Below are positions 30,696-37,637 of a stretch of DNA of 64,000 nucleotides, one piece after another. The notes under the pieces are model-generated. The model saw only the letters and a list, made by a program, of their open reading frames with translations. It was not told the DNA's origin and made no database searches. Position numbers and translations under genes: made by a program. The DNA comes from Blastococcus sp. TF02A-26. Lineage in GTDB: Bacteria > Actinomycetota > Actinomycetes > Mycobacteriales > Geodermatophilaceae. Each line of letters starts with the position of its first letter. The first letter of the stretch is position 1. The stretch covers positions 62,001 to 126,000 of the forward strand of contig NZ_QOHG01000008.1 in the NCBI RefSeq assembly GCF_003319125.1, read 5' to 3'.

Positions 30696-31286
30696 ATGCG
30701 CCGACTGGTTGTGGCGAGTGCACTGGCGGCGGTGGTCGTCCTGAGCGGCTGCGGTGGCGGCGACGACGCCGATAGGCCGTCGGCGGCGAGCCCGACCGAG
30801 GAGTGCATCGGCTTTGGCTGCAGCGACGAGCAGGACGCCGAGCTCCTAGAGGGCGAGGCGGAAGCCAACGAGCCGGCCGAGGTCTCTGTCACCGACGGCC
30901 CGTATGAGTGGCCCGACGGCGTCACGGCGCGGATCGTCTCTGCGACCGCCGGCCCCCTTGAGTTCGGCGGCCCGGAGCCCCCCGACGACACGCAGGTCAC
31001 GATCGTCGTCGAGTTCAGGAACGGCGGAGAAGCGCCGTTCCTGTTCCCCGACGGCACGCTGTATGTGGCCGACGAGGTCTTCTATGGCGAGAACCGATAC
31101 GAGGCTGGGGCCTGGGCCGTCGCGGACAACAACGTGCCGCAGCAGCTGGTGCCGGGCACCTCGACGACGTACACCACGGTCGTCGCGATGCCGGGCTCTG
31201 AGCTCGGGAAGCTCGCTTTCCAGACCAGCCCGAACAGCGACACACACCCGCCGGTCACATTCACCGACGTCGAGACGCTGCTCTAG
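30696..31286 (+). CDS. Secreted lipoprotein of unknown function
   Basis: A 196-residue protein with a type II signal peptide: MRRLVVASALAAVVVLSGCG, lipidated at Cys19 in the LSGC lipobox. Next comes an acidic Ser/Glu-rich linker (DDADRPSAASPTEECIG, with two further cysteines) and a beta-rich domain (EVSVTDGPYEWPDGVTARIVSATAGPLEF; TQVTIVVEFRNGGEAPFLFPDG). The latter resembles the DUF4352-like immunoglobulin-type domains of actinobacterial lipoproteins. ATG 30696 has gggggagg upstream. It is the only intact gene on the tRNA-Met island. Function unknown. No signal for export beyond Sec/lipid attachment is visible. Confidence 0.8.
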   Translation: MRRLVVASALAAVVVLSGCGGGDDADRPSAASPTEECIGFGCSDEQDAELLEGEAEANEPAEVSVTDGPYEWPDGVTARIVSATAGPLEFGGPEPPDDTQVTIVVEFRNGGEAPFLFPDGTLYVADEVFYGENRYEAGAWAVADNNVPQQLVPGTSTTYTTVVAMPGSELGKLAFQTSPNSDTHPPVTFTDVETLL

Positions 31287-31438
31287 CGCGGGCGCTCCTG
31301 CGCCCGGCGACTGCCCGGACCGCTCGTGGGCGGGTGACGTGCAGCCGGGGCGGTGATCTCGCCACCTGAGTTCCGGGTGGGAGGTCTCGCGCCGAGTGCT
31401 CCACAGGCGGGGTTAGGACCGGTGGGGCTGTCCAGCTT

Positions 31439-32748
31439 CGGTTGATGCTTGACGGAGCTACGTCGGTTGATCCTTGACGCTCAGGACGTCGTTCGTTGGA
31501 TCGATGCCCGCTTCTTGCGGACCTCCCCTCGGCTGGTGCGGGCGACGGTCTTGGCCAGGTCGTTACCGATCCAGAACTGCAGGAGCTGGTCGGTGACGTG
31601 CACGTCGCAGCGGGCGCCGGCGTGGTGCTTGCCGACGCTGACCTGCTGCCAGGCCACGCAGACGACCCCGGTTGCTGGCCACCCGGCGAGACACCCAGTC
31701 CTCACCGGTGCGCTCGGGCTGGTCGGGCAGCACGGTGGCTGCCGGTCCGTTCGCGAAGCGTTTCGCCGGGGTCTGCATGTCCAGGGACTGGTGTGGCCGG
31801 GACGAGTTGTAGAACTCCACCCACTCATCGACCGCGGCCTGAGCGGTGCGCAGCGAGCTGAACACCTGCCCGGTCAGGCACTCGGCGCGCAGGCTGCGGT
31901 GGAATCGCTCGATCTTGCCGGTGGTGGTCGGGGACCGCGGCGCGGTGAGCAGGTGCTCGATGCCGTTCTCCCGACAGATCCGGTCGAACAGCACCTCGGT
32001 CGGCGGATGGCCGAAGCGGCCGGTGAACACCTTTCCGTTGTCGGTGAGGATCTGCTGCGGCACCCCGTGCCGGCGTAACGCCGAAGCCAGTCCGTCGCAG
32101 ACCGCCCGGGTGCGTTCCCGCGGCATCAGCACCGCGCTCACGCAGAACCGCGAGTGGTCATCCACCCCGGTCAGCGCCTTGACCGAGGTCCCATCGGCCA
32201 GCCCGATGCCGCCCACGACATCCATCTGCCACAACTCCATCGGCGCCCCGCGCTCCCAGCGCTTCCACGCCTCCTTGCGCCGCCGCCGGGCGCCGGGCTC
32301 GATCAGCCCGGCCCGCTTCAACGCCCGATACACCCCCGCCTCACTCGGCACCGGCGTCACCTGCCGCCGGGCCAGCTCCACCACCAGCCGCCGCGGCCCC
32401 CACGCCCGATGCTGACGCCGCAACTCCAGCACCGCCGCCTCCACCACCGCCGCCATCTGATGCGGACACGACGCCGGCCGATGCGACCGATCAGCCAACG
32501 CCTCCAGCCCGCCGTCCTCATACCGGGCCAACCAGGCATGCAGCGTCTGCCGCGAGACACCCCACTGCTGGGCCACCGAACTCACCGGATGGCCCTCGGC
32601 GATCACCGCCAACACCGCCAGATAGCGCTGTTCCGCCACGCTCAACTCCCTCATCGAGGGAGCGTCAAGGATCAGCCGAAACAGCTGTCAACCATCAACC
32701 GCAACACTGTCGCGCCTCACCCGAAGCCCCGTGGTCAAGCATCAGGCG
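31439..32748 (-). mobile_element. IS481-type insertion sequence with iterated end motifs
   Basis: Bounded by copies of a 15-base motif of the form cggytgatscttgac. There are two on the left (31439-31453, 31464-31478) and, inverted, three on the right (32664-32678, 32687-32701, 32734-32748). Exact ends and a target duplication are not clear. The internal transposase is frameshifted. Confidence 0.65.
31481..32654 (-). pseudogene. IS481-family transposase, frameshifted
   Basis: The first ~325 codons form a normal IS481 transposase: an N-terminal HTH (PVSSVAQQWGVSRQTLHAWLARYEDGGLEALADRS), then the DDE domain with Asp in LWQMDVVGG, Asp in LTDNGKVF and Glu in GKIERFHRS, and the RPHQSLDMQTPAKRF tail. 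Near 31,665-31,673 the frame shifts, evidently by one inserted C before a gggg run. The main frame then reads the basic, meaningless NRGRLRGLAAGQRRQ and stops at 31563, whereas the next frame continues GVVCVAWQQVSVGKHHAGARCDVHV to 31481, the expected family C-terminus. Unless programmed shifting occurs, the element should not move by itself. Confidence 0.8.
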
Positions 32749-32759
32749 AAACAACACAA

Positions 32760-32810
32760 GTAGCGGTGTGGGGCGGGTGGGGCTCGAACCCACGACCCAG
32801 GGATTATGAG
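32760..32810. repeat. attR-like copy of the tRNA-Met 3' end
   Basis: Partner of 30373-30423 (49 of 51 identical); here it is part of the intact tRNA-Met gene. It marks the right boundary of the island. Confidence 0.85.
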
Positions 32811-32842
32811 TCCCATGCTCTGACCGGCTGAGCTACCGCCCC
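32769..32842 (-). tRNA. tRNA-Met (anticodon CAT)
   Basis: A 74-base cloverleaf on the minus strand. The acceptor stem is ggggcgg / ccgcccc, the D-stem gctc/gagc, and the anticodon loop ctcataa with CAT. The T-arm is gtggg-ttcgagc-cccac and A is the discriminator. CCA is not encoded. The CAT anticodon means elongator Met or, after lysidine modification, Ile2; I favour Met. Its 3' half is the integration site of the adjacent island. Confidence 0.9.
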
Positions 32843-32952
32843 GTGCGACCCGGGCCGGCCGCGCCGACAGCCTGCCACGCACGCCGCCGGTCGGAGCGGC
32901 GAGGTCTTCGGCGGACCCAGAGGTGCGGAATCGTGTTCGTCGTTACCTCGCC

Positions 32953-32981
32953 GTGACCTCGGGCCGGATCTCGCGTACCGT
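32953..32981 (+). promoter_or_regulatory. Candidate promoter of the M23 peptidase; 331-base leader region
   Basis: gtgacc at 32953-32958 and taccgt at 32976-32981 are 17 bases apart. The region 32843-33173 holds no gene and about 190 bases follow this promoter before the TTG start. It contains an 8-base hairpin gggacggc / gccgtccc around 33060-33090. No ydaO-type or other known riboswitch consensus was found by eye. Confidence 0.4.
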
Positions 32982-33173
32982 CGCTCGCGGCTCCGCCGGG
33001 CCACGCGCCTCGCACCTCGAGGACCTCGGCGAGCCCCGCCGATCCGTCCCCGCCACCTGCCGGGACGGCCGGGACTCGCCGTCCCGGGGTCGCGCGTGCA
33101 CACGGGGGCAGCGGCACGTGGAGGGGACGACGTCCTCCCGACCGGTGGTCCGCAGAATTGGAGAGCCGCCGCG

Positions 33174-34385
33174 TTGGCGACCCTGCACCGCCCGTTCCAC
33201 CCCGTCCTGTCCCGCCGCCTCCGTGCCGCCCTGCTCACCGGAGCCGCGGCCGCTGTCCTGGTCGCCACCCCGAGCGGACGGGCCGCCGCGGCCCCCGCCG
33301 ACGACCTCGCCGAGGCCCGTGCGGCACAGGAGGCCGTGGCCGCCGAGGTGGCGGCCGTCTCCGCCGAGGTGCGTGCCGCCGAGGAGCAGCTGCAACGGAT
33401 GACCGTTGAGGCCGAGGCCGCCGCCGACGCCGCGCTGGTCGCCCAGGTCCGGCTCCTCGAGGCCCAGGTCGCCGCCGACCGGACCGCCGCCGAGCTGGCC
33501 GCCGCGCAGTCGGCCGTCGTCGAGGCCGAGGACGAGGTGGCCGACGTCGGCCGCGAGGTGTTCATGGGCGGTGGTGACGCGTACGGCTCGGCCGCCGTCC
33601 TGCTCGACGCGGAGAGCCCCGAGGAGCTGCTGCAGCGCGCCGCGACCCTGGAGTACCTGGGCGACCAGCGTGCCGGCGTCCTCCGGGAGCACGAGGCGAC
33701 GGAGGCCGAGGTCGCCCAGGCCGACGCCGCCGCCCGTGCCGCCGTCACCGAGCTCGACCAGGCCCGGCAGTCCGCGGACGCCGCCGCGGCCGCCGCGGCC
33801 GAGCACCTCGCCACCGCGCAGGCCGACGTCGACGCGGTGAGCGCGCGCAAGGCCGAGCTGGACGCCCGGCTGCGCGACGCCCAGGTCGAGCTGCTGCGCC
33901 TGCAGGGCGCGGCCGACGCCGAGGCCGCCTACGCCGCGCAGGTCGCCGCCGCGTCCGGGGCCAGCAACCTCTCCGCCGCCGCGGGTGCGGTCGCGCCGAC
34001 GAACGGCCGGGTCACCTCCTGCTACGGCAGCCGCTGGGGCGCCATGCACAACGGTGTCGACATCGCCGCGCCGATCGGCACCCCGGTCTTCACCCCTGCC
34101 GGAGGCGTCGTCCTGCAGGCCGGTCCCGCCAACGGGTTCGGGCTGGCGGTCTACGTGCAGCACTCCGACGGCTCGATCACCGTCTACGGCCACGTGAACC
34201 AGTTCTTCGTCTCCGCCGGCGACGTCGTCTCGGCCGGGCAGCAGATCGCCGAGGTCGGCAACCGGGGCCAGTCCACCGGTCCGCACCTGCACTTCGAGGT
34301 GCACATCGGCGGGCTCTACGCCTCCCGGGTCAACCCGGTGCCGTGGCTGTCCTCGGTCGGGATCTCGCTGGGCGGCGCCTGCTGA
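33174..34385 (+). CDS. Secreted M23-family peptidase with coiled-coil N-terminus
   Basis: A 403-residue exported peptidoglycan hydrolase or regulator. The signal peptide is ATLHRPFHPVLSRRLRAALLTGAAAAVLVATPSGRAAA. An Ala/Glu-rich coiled coil runs from about residue 40 to 270, resembling EnvC/NlpD-type hydrolase partners. The C-terminal LytM domain starts near VAPTNGRVTSCYGSRWGAMHNGVDIAA, which holds the first zinc-binding His and Asp, and ends GPHLHFEVHIGGLYASRVNPVPWL with the HxH motif. All metal ligands are present, so it is probably active. TTG 33174 was chosen because ggagag sits 10 bases before it and the signal peptide follows directly. The 331-base leader suggests regulation. Confidence 0.88.
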   Translation: MATLHRPFHPVLSRRLRAALLTGAAAAVLVATPSGRAAAAPADDLAEARAAQEAVAAEVAAVSAEVRAAEEQLQRMTVEAEAAADAALVAQVRLLEAQVAADRTAAELAAAQSAVVEAEDEVADVGREVFMGGGDAYGSAAVLLDAESPEELLQRAATLEYLGDQRAGVLREHEATEAEVAQADAAARAAVTELDQARQSADAAAAAAAEHLATAQADVDAVSARKAELDARLRDAQVELLRLQGAADAEAAYAAQVAAASGASNLSAAAGAVAPTNGRVTSCYGSRWGAMHNGVDIAAPIGTPVFTPAGGVVLQAGPANGFGLAVYVQHSDGSITVYGHVNQFFVSAGDVVSAGQQIAEVGNRGQSTGPHLHFEVHIGGLYASRVNPVPWLSSVGISLGGAC

Positions 34386-34391
34386 CGGTCG

Positions 34392-35264
34392 TCAGCGGCC
34401 GCGCAGCCGGCCCAGCAGACCGCCCGCGCCGCCCAGCGTGCGGGCGGCCAGCGAGAGGATCGGACCGCCGGGGATCCCCGGAGCGGCCGACACGATCGGC
34501 GCCAGCGTGAGCAGCCCGCCGATGTCGTGCACCTTCAGCCGCCGCCGGGCCAGCGCCGCCACCGGGTTCACCCGGCCCGACGCCGCCTCCAGCAGCAGGG
34601 CGGCCGGCGCCTCGACGGCGGTGCCGGGCGGGTCCCCGGCGGCCACCCGGCGCACGGTCCAGCCACGCTCGTCGGCGTCGAACGCCCAGCCGCCCTCGGG
34701 CGTCGTCAGCGTCACGCCGCCGGTGATCCCGCAGGACGACGCCAGGGCGCCCGTCACGTCGGCCAGCGCGGCCAGACCCGACTGCAGGACCTCGGCGGGC
34801 ACCGGTGGAGCCCCGAGCGGCACCAGGTCCAGTCCGTGGACGGCGAGCTCGTAGGCCTGCCCCAGCACGACCGACAGCAGCGGCAGGGTGCCGACCGTGG
34901 CCACCGTCGGGGCGGTGTCGAGCTCGGCCGGCTCCTCGGCGAGGTAGCGCGCCGTCGCCTCGCGGTTGAGGTGCAGGGCCTCGAGCACCTCGTCGCGGGA
35001 GGCGTCCCGGTGGGCCGCCGTCACCCGGGCGTTGGTGCCGTCCACGTCCGGCGGCGTGCCCGCGCCCCCGGCCCGCGCCGAGGCGATGAGGTCGGCCAGG
35101 GCGGTGTGGTCGTCCCAGCAGCCGAGGTGGACCGCCACCTCGTGCGCCCGCCACCCCGGCAGCCGGGTGGGCCGCTCCAGGTCGACCGCCTCCACCTGGG
35201 CGATGAAGGCGTCCCAGGCGCCCAGCACCCGCCGGCCGACCTCCTCGCGGCCCGCGTCGGCCAT
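34392..35264 (-). CDS. Maleylpyruvate isomerase-type mycothiol-dependent protein (DinB superfamily)
   Basis: A 290-residue protein. The N-terminal helical bundle (VLGAWDAFIAQVEAVDLERPTRLPGWRAHEVAVHLGCWDDHTALADLIASAR and VLGQAYELAVHGLDLV) has the three histidine positions of the MDMPI_N/DinB metal site. The C-terminal domain (GITGGVTLTTPEGGWAFDADERGWTVRRVAAG and RVNPVAALARRRLKVHDIGGLL) resembles the SCP2-like MDMPI_C region. Actinobacterial members are mycothiol-dependent isomerases or S-transferases. ATG 35264 is favoured for its ggtgga site; an ATG 36 bases upstream would add 12 residues. It is convergent with the M23 gene, 6 bases apart. Substrate unknown. Confidence 0.8.
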   Translation of the reverse strand: MADAGREEVGRRVLGAWDAFIAQVEAVDLERPTRLPGWRAHEVAVHLGCWDDHTALADLIASARAGGAGTPPDVDGTNARVTAAHRDASRDEVLEALHLNREATARYLAEEPAELDTAPTVATVGTLPLLSVVLGQAYELAVHGLDLVPLGAPPVPAEVLQSGLAALADVTGALASSCGITGGVTLTTPEGGWAFDADERGWTVRRVAAGDPPGTAVEAPAALLLEAASGRVNPVAALARRRLKVHDIGGLLTLAPIVSAAPGIPGGPILSLAARTLGGAGGLLGRLRGR

Positions 35265-35407
35265 GCCGTGTCCACCCGGAGCGTCCTCGAGTCGCGCCAT
35301 GGCCCGCCGGTTACCCGGGCCGCGCCCTCGTCAGGCGTGGCGTGGCTCTCCCTCCTGCGGGGGAGAGCGGCGTCAAGCTGCCGGCCGGTTCCGTCGACCT
35401 CGGTGGG

Positions 35408-36574
35408 GTGACCACACCCAGCGGGGGACGGCGTGCCGCCGACGCGCCCCCGCGCGCCGGGGAGCGGGTGAGGGCCGTCCTGCGGCGCTCCCTCTACCGC
35501 CCCCTCGCCGAGGACGACGACCGCGTCGCCTACTGGGTCCACCACGTGCGCCTCGGGATCCTGCTCACCGAGCTCGGCGGCTTCGCCTCGCTGGGCTACG
35601 CCGTCCTCACCCCGACGACCGGGCACCTGCACCCGGCGCTGCTGACCGCGGCCGCGCTCGCCATCGGCGGAGCCCCGTTCCTCCTGCTCCTGCCCCTGCA
35701 CGCGATGATGCGGGACACCCGGGGGCCGTTGCTCTTCTACGGCTGGAGCGCGGGCACCACCGTGCTCGTCGTCATCGGCACGCGCGTCGACGGCGGGGCC
35801 GACAGCGCCCTGATCTGCCTGCTGTTCCTCACGCTGGGCTTCATGTCGGCCGCCTTCCAGCCCGCCGGCGTGGTCGGCATGGGCGGGTTCATGGTGGTCT
35901 CCTACCTCGCCGTCGACGTCCTGCCCGAGCCGCGGGTCTCCGGCCTCTTCGTCGCCGTCGTCATGGCGACCTTCACGATGCTGTGCGCCCTGGCGTCGGC
36001 CAACGCGTGGGAGTCCTACGACCGCCAGACCGCCCTGCTGCGCACGCACGAGACGCTGGCCGCCACCGACCCGCTCACGGGGTGCCTCAACCGGCGGGCG
36101 TTCCTCGACCGGCTGCACGCCGTCATCGGAGGTGCGGGGGAGCGGGCCGTCGTGTGCCTCGTCGACCTCGACGGCTTCAAGGGCGTCAACGACCGCGACG
36201 GTCACGCCGCCGGCGACGCCGTCCTCCGTGCGGTCACCGGCGCCCTCGGCGCGGCCGTCCGCGAGACCGACGCGGTCGCGCGGCTCGGCGGCGACGAGTT
36301 CGCCGTCCTGGCCGCCGTCCCCGAGGAGGACGACGCGGCGCTGCTGGCCGACCGCATCCGGGAGAACGTCGCCCGGGCCGGCCGCTCCGTCGGGGTGACC
36401 GCCAGCGTCGGCGTGACCGTGGTGCGGCCGGGCGACGACGACCACGAGGTCCTCCTGCGGGCCGACCAGGCCATGTACCGGGCCAAGGCGGCCGGCGGGA
36501 ACGGCGTGGGTCGCGACCTGGCCGGCGCCGGCGCCTGGTCGCCGCGGGACACCACGGCCGATCACCGAGCGTGA
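35408..36574 (+). CDS. Membrane-bound diguanylate cyclase (GGDEF)
   Basis: A 388-residue protein. Residues ~45-215 contain five or six transmembrane segments of a small sensor module. The GGDEF domain occupies ~230-380 (ATDPLTGCLNRRAFLDRL; VVCLVDLDGFKGVNDRDGHAAGDAVLRAV). The active-site motif is an intact GGDEF at residues 294-298, and an autoinhibitory RxxD I-site, RETD at 285-288, lies exactly five residues upstream, so feedback inhibition by c-di-GMP is expected. No EAL or HD-GYP domain follows. GTG 35408 was chosen by length; its ribosome site is weak, and GTG 35468 with ggggag is a close alternative. A hairpin follows the gene. Confidence 0.85.
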   Translation: MTTPSGGRRAADAPPRAGERVRAVLRRSLYRPLAEDDDRVAYWVHHVRLGILLTELGGFASLGYAVLTPTTGHLHPALLTAAALAIGGAPFLLLLPLHAMMRDTRGPLLFYGWSAGTTVLVVIGTRVDGGADSALICLLFLTLGFMSAAFQPAGVVGMGGFMVVSYLAVDVLPEPRVSGLFVAVVMATFTMLCALASANAWESYDRQTALLRTHETLAATDPLTGCLNRRAFLDRLHAVIGGAGERAVVCLVDLDGFKGVNDRDGHAAGDAVLRAVTGALGAAVRETDAVARLGGDEFAVLAAVPEEDDAALLADRIRENVARAGRSVGVTASVGVTVVRPGDDDHEVLLRADQAMYRAKAAGGNGVGRDLAGAGAWSPRDTTADHRA

Positions 36575-36597
36575 CCGGCAGCGGGGCGCAGGCCACG

Positions 36598-36623
36598 CGG
36601 CGTGTCGTTCTTGGAACACGCCG
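36598..36623 (+). terminator. Hairpin after the GGDEF gene
   Basis: cggcgtgt / acacgccg with a 10-base loop, 23 bases past the stop. The 322-base gap to 36896 has no gene. It also holds a 12-base palindrome at 36735-36746. Confidence 0.5.
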
Positions 36624-36734
36624 TGCCGATGCGACGGTGGGGGTCGCGCACGCAGGGCAGACCCGCTGGACGACGCTCCGCGGGCCGTGGTATGGCCCCT
36701 GACCTGCGACGAGTGCGCGGATCGGTCACGAACA

Positions 36735-36746
36735 GTCACATGTGAC
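36735..36746. promoter_or_regulatory. 12-base palindrome gtcacatgtgac
   Basis: A perfect palindrome inside the larger ggtcac...gtgacc symmetry (ggtcac at 36724), 150 bases upstream of the DUF3145 start. The site could bind a CRP- or TetR-type protein, but no regulator can be named. Confidence 0.35.
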
Positions 36747-36896
36747 CCATCCGCCCCGTCCGCACTGGCGCGACCGGGGGACCATCGGGCACACTGGTGC
36801 CCGGAGCCCTGAGTCTCCGATCGCGAACACAGCGCGTCACCGAATCGATATGTCCGTTGGGGAAGACGAGACAGATCGAGTCGATGGAGGTGCCTC

Positions 36897-37397
36897 GTGC
36901 AGCGACGGTCTACCCAGGGTGTCGTCTTCGTGCACGCGTGCCCGAAGGCGCTCTGCCAGCACGTCGAGTGGGCGCTCGAGCGCGTCGTCGGCGCGCCGGT
37001 CTCCCTGTCGTGGGCCGACCAGCCCGCGGCACACGGTTCGTACCGTGCTGAGGTCGCCTGGACCGGTTCTCCCGGGACGGGCGCCAAGCTGGTCGCCGCG
37101 CTGCGCGCATGGCCGATGCTGCGCTTCGAGGTCACCGAAGAGGCCAGCCACGGCAACGACGGCGAGCGCATGTCGTACGTGCCCGGGCACGGGGTCTTCC
37201 GTGCCCCGACGAGCGCCAACGGCGACCTCATCGTCACCGAGCAGCAGTTGCGGCACCTCGCGGCGACGGCCACGTCGGCCGAGGCCTTCCGCCACGGCGT
37301 CGACCAGCTCCTCGGTGCGGCCTGGGACGCCGACCTCGAGGTCTACCGCCACGCCGGCGACGGCAGCCCGATCACCTGGCTGCACCAGGTCGTCTGA
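36897..37397 (+). CDS. DUF3145 domain protein
   Basis: A 166-residue protein matching the actinobacterial DUF3145 family by recall: MQRRSTQGVVFVHACPKALCQHVEWALERVVGAPVSLSW at the start, GSYRAEVAWTGSPGTGAKLVAALRAWPMLRFEVTEEAS in the middle, and a C-terminal QLLGAAWDADLEVYRHAGDGSPITWLHQVV. The GTG start has ggaggtgcctc upstream. The paired CPKALC cysteines near the N-terminus are retained. Members are small cytoplasmic proteins conserved across actinobacteria and of unknown role, often near fatty-acid or lipid genes. Here the FAS-II operon lies convergently just downstream. Confidence 0.85.
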   Translation: MQRRSTQGVVFVHACPKALCQHVEWALERVVGAPVSLSWADQPAAHGSYRAEVAWTGSPGTGAKLVAALRAWPMLRFEVTEEASHGNDGERMSYVPGHGVFRAPTSANGDLIVTEQQLRHLAATATSAEAFRHGVDQLLGAAWDADLEVYRHAGDGSPITWLHQVV

Positions 37398-37461
37398 GCG
37401 GGGGTCACGATCCGGTCGCGAGGGCGTGAGGGCTCCGGCCCGCCGTCGTAGGCTCAGCACA

Positions 37462-37502
37462 GATCGTCCGGGCGTCGTCGGGGAAGCGGCGCCCGGGCGA
37501 TC
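37462..37502 (+). terminator. Hairpin after DUF3145 gene
   Basis: A 13-base stem (37462-37474 with 37490-37502) that pairs throughout, with one G-U at 37467. The loop is 15 bases. It is followed by ttcgtg. Confidence 0.65.
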
Positions 37503-37556
37503 TTCGTGCGTCCGGGCCTCTGGACACGGACGGGCTCGACGTCCTCCCTCACCGCA

Positions 37557-37616
37557 GCGCGTCCTCCCTCACCGTCTGCCGTGAGGTAGGACGCGCCACG
37601 ATCAGGTCACCTGATC
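37557..37616. terminator. Two further dyads in the DUF3145-accD6 convergent gap
   Basis: A 16-base stem (37557-37572 with 37581-37596, one mismatch, 8-base loop) is followed by a perfect palindrome gatcaggt-c-acctgatc at 37600-37616. The sequence cgtcctccctcaccg also occurs as a direct repeat at 37540-37554 and 37560-37574. They probably end the accD6 transcript. Confidence 0.6.
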
Positions 37617-37637
37617 CCAGCAGGTGCGGCGCCCGCC

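Larger units (their letters stand above)
30373..32810. mobile_element. Small genomic island at tRNA-Met
   Basis: A 2.4-kb segment bounded by 51-base direct repeats derived from the 3' end of tRNA-Met. It carries a lipoprotein gene and a frameshifted IS481-type transposase but no integrase. Deleting one repeat and the insert would rejoin alkD to the tRNA with a 9-base gap. The integrase may have been lost or acts in trans. Confidence 0.75.

Noticed and set aside
32843-33173. c-di-AMP (ydaO) riboswitch upstream of the M23 peptidase
   Set aside because: This class often precedes wall hydrolases in actinobacteria. No conserved core elements could be found by eye; only generic hairpins are present.
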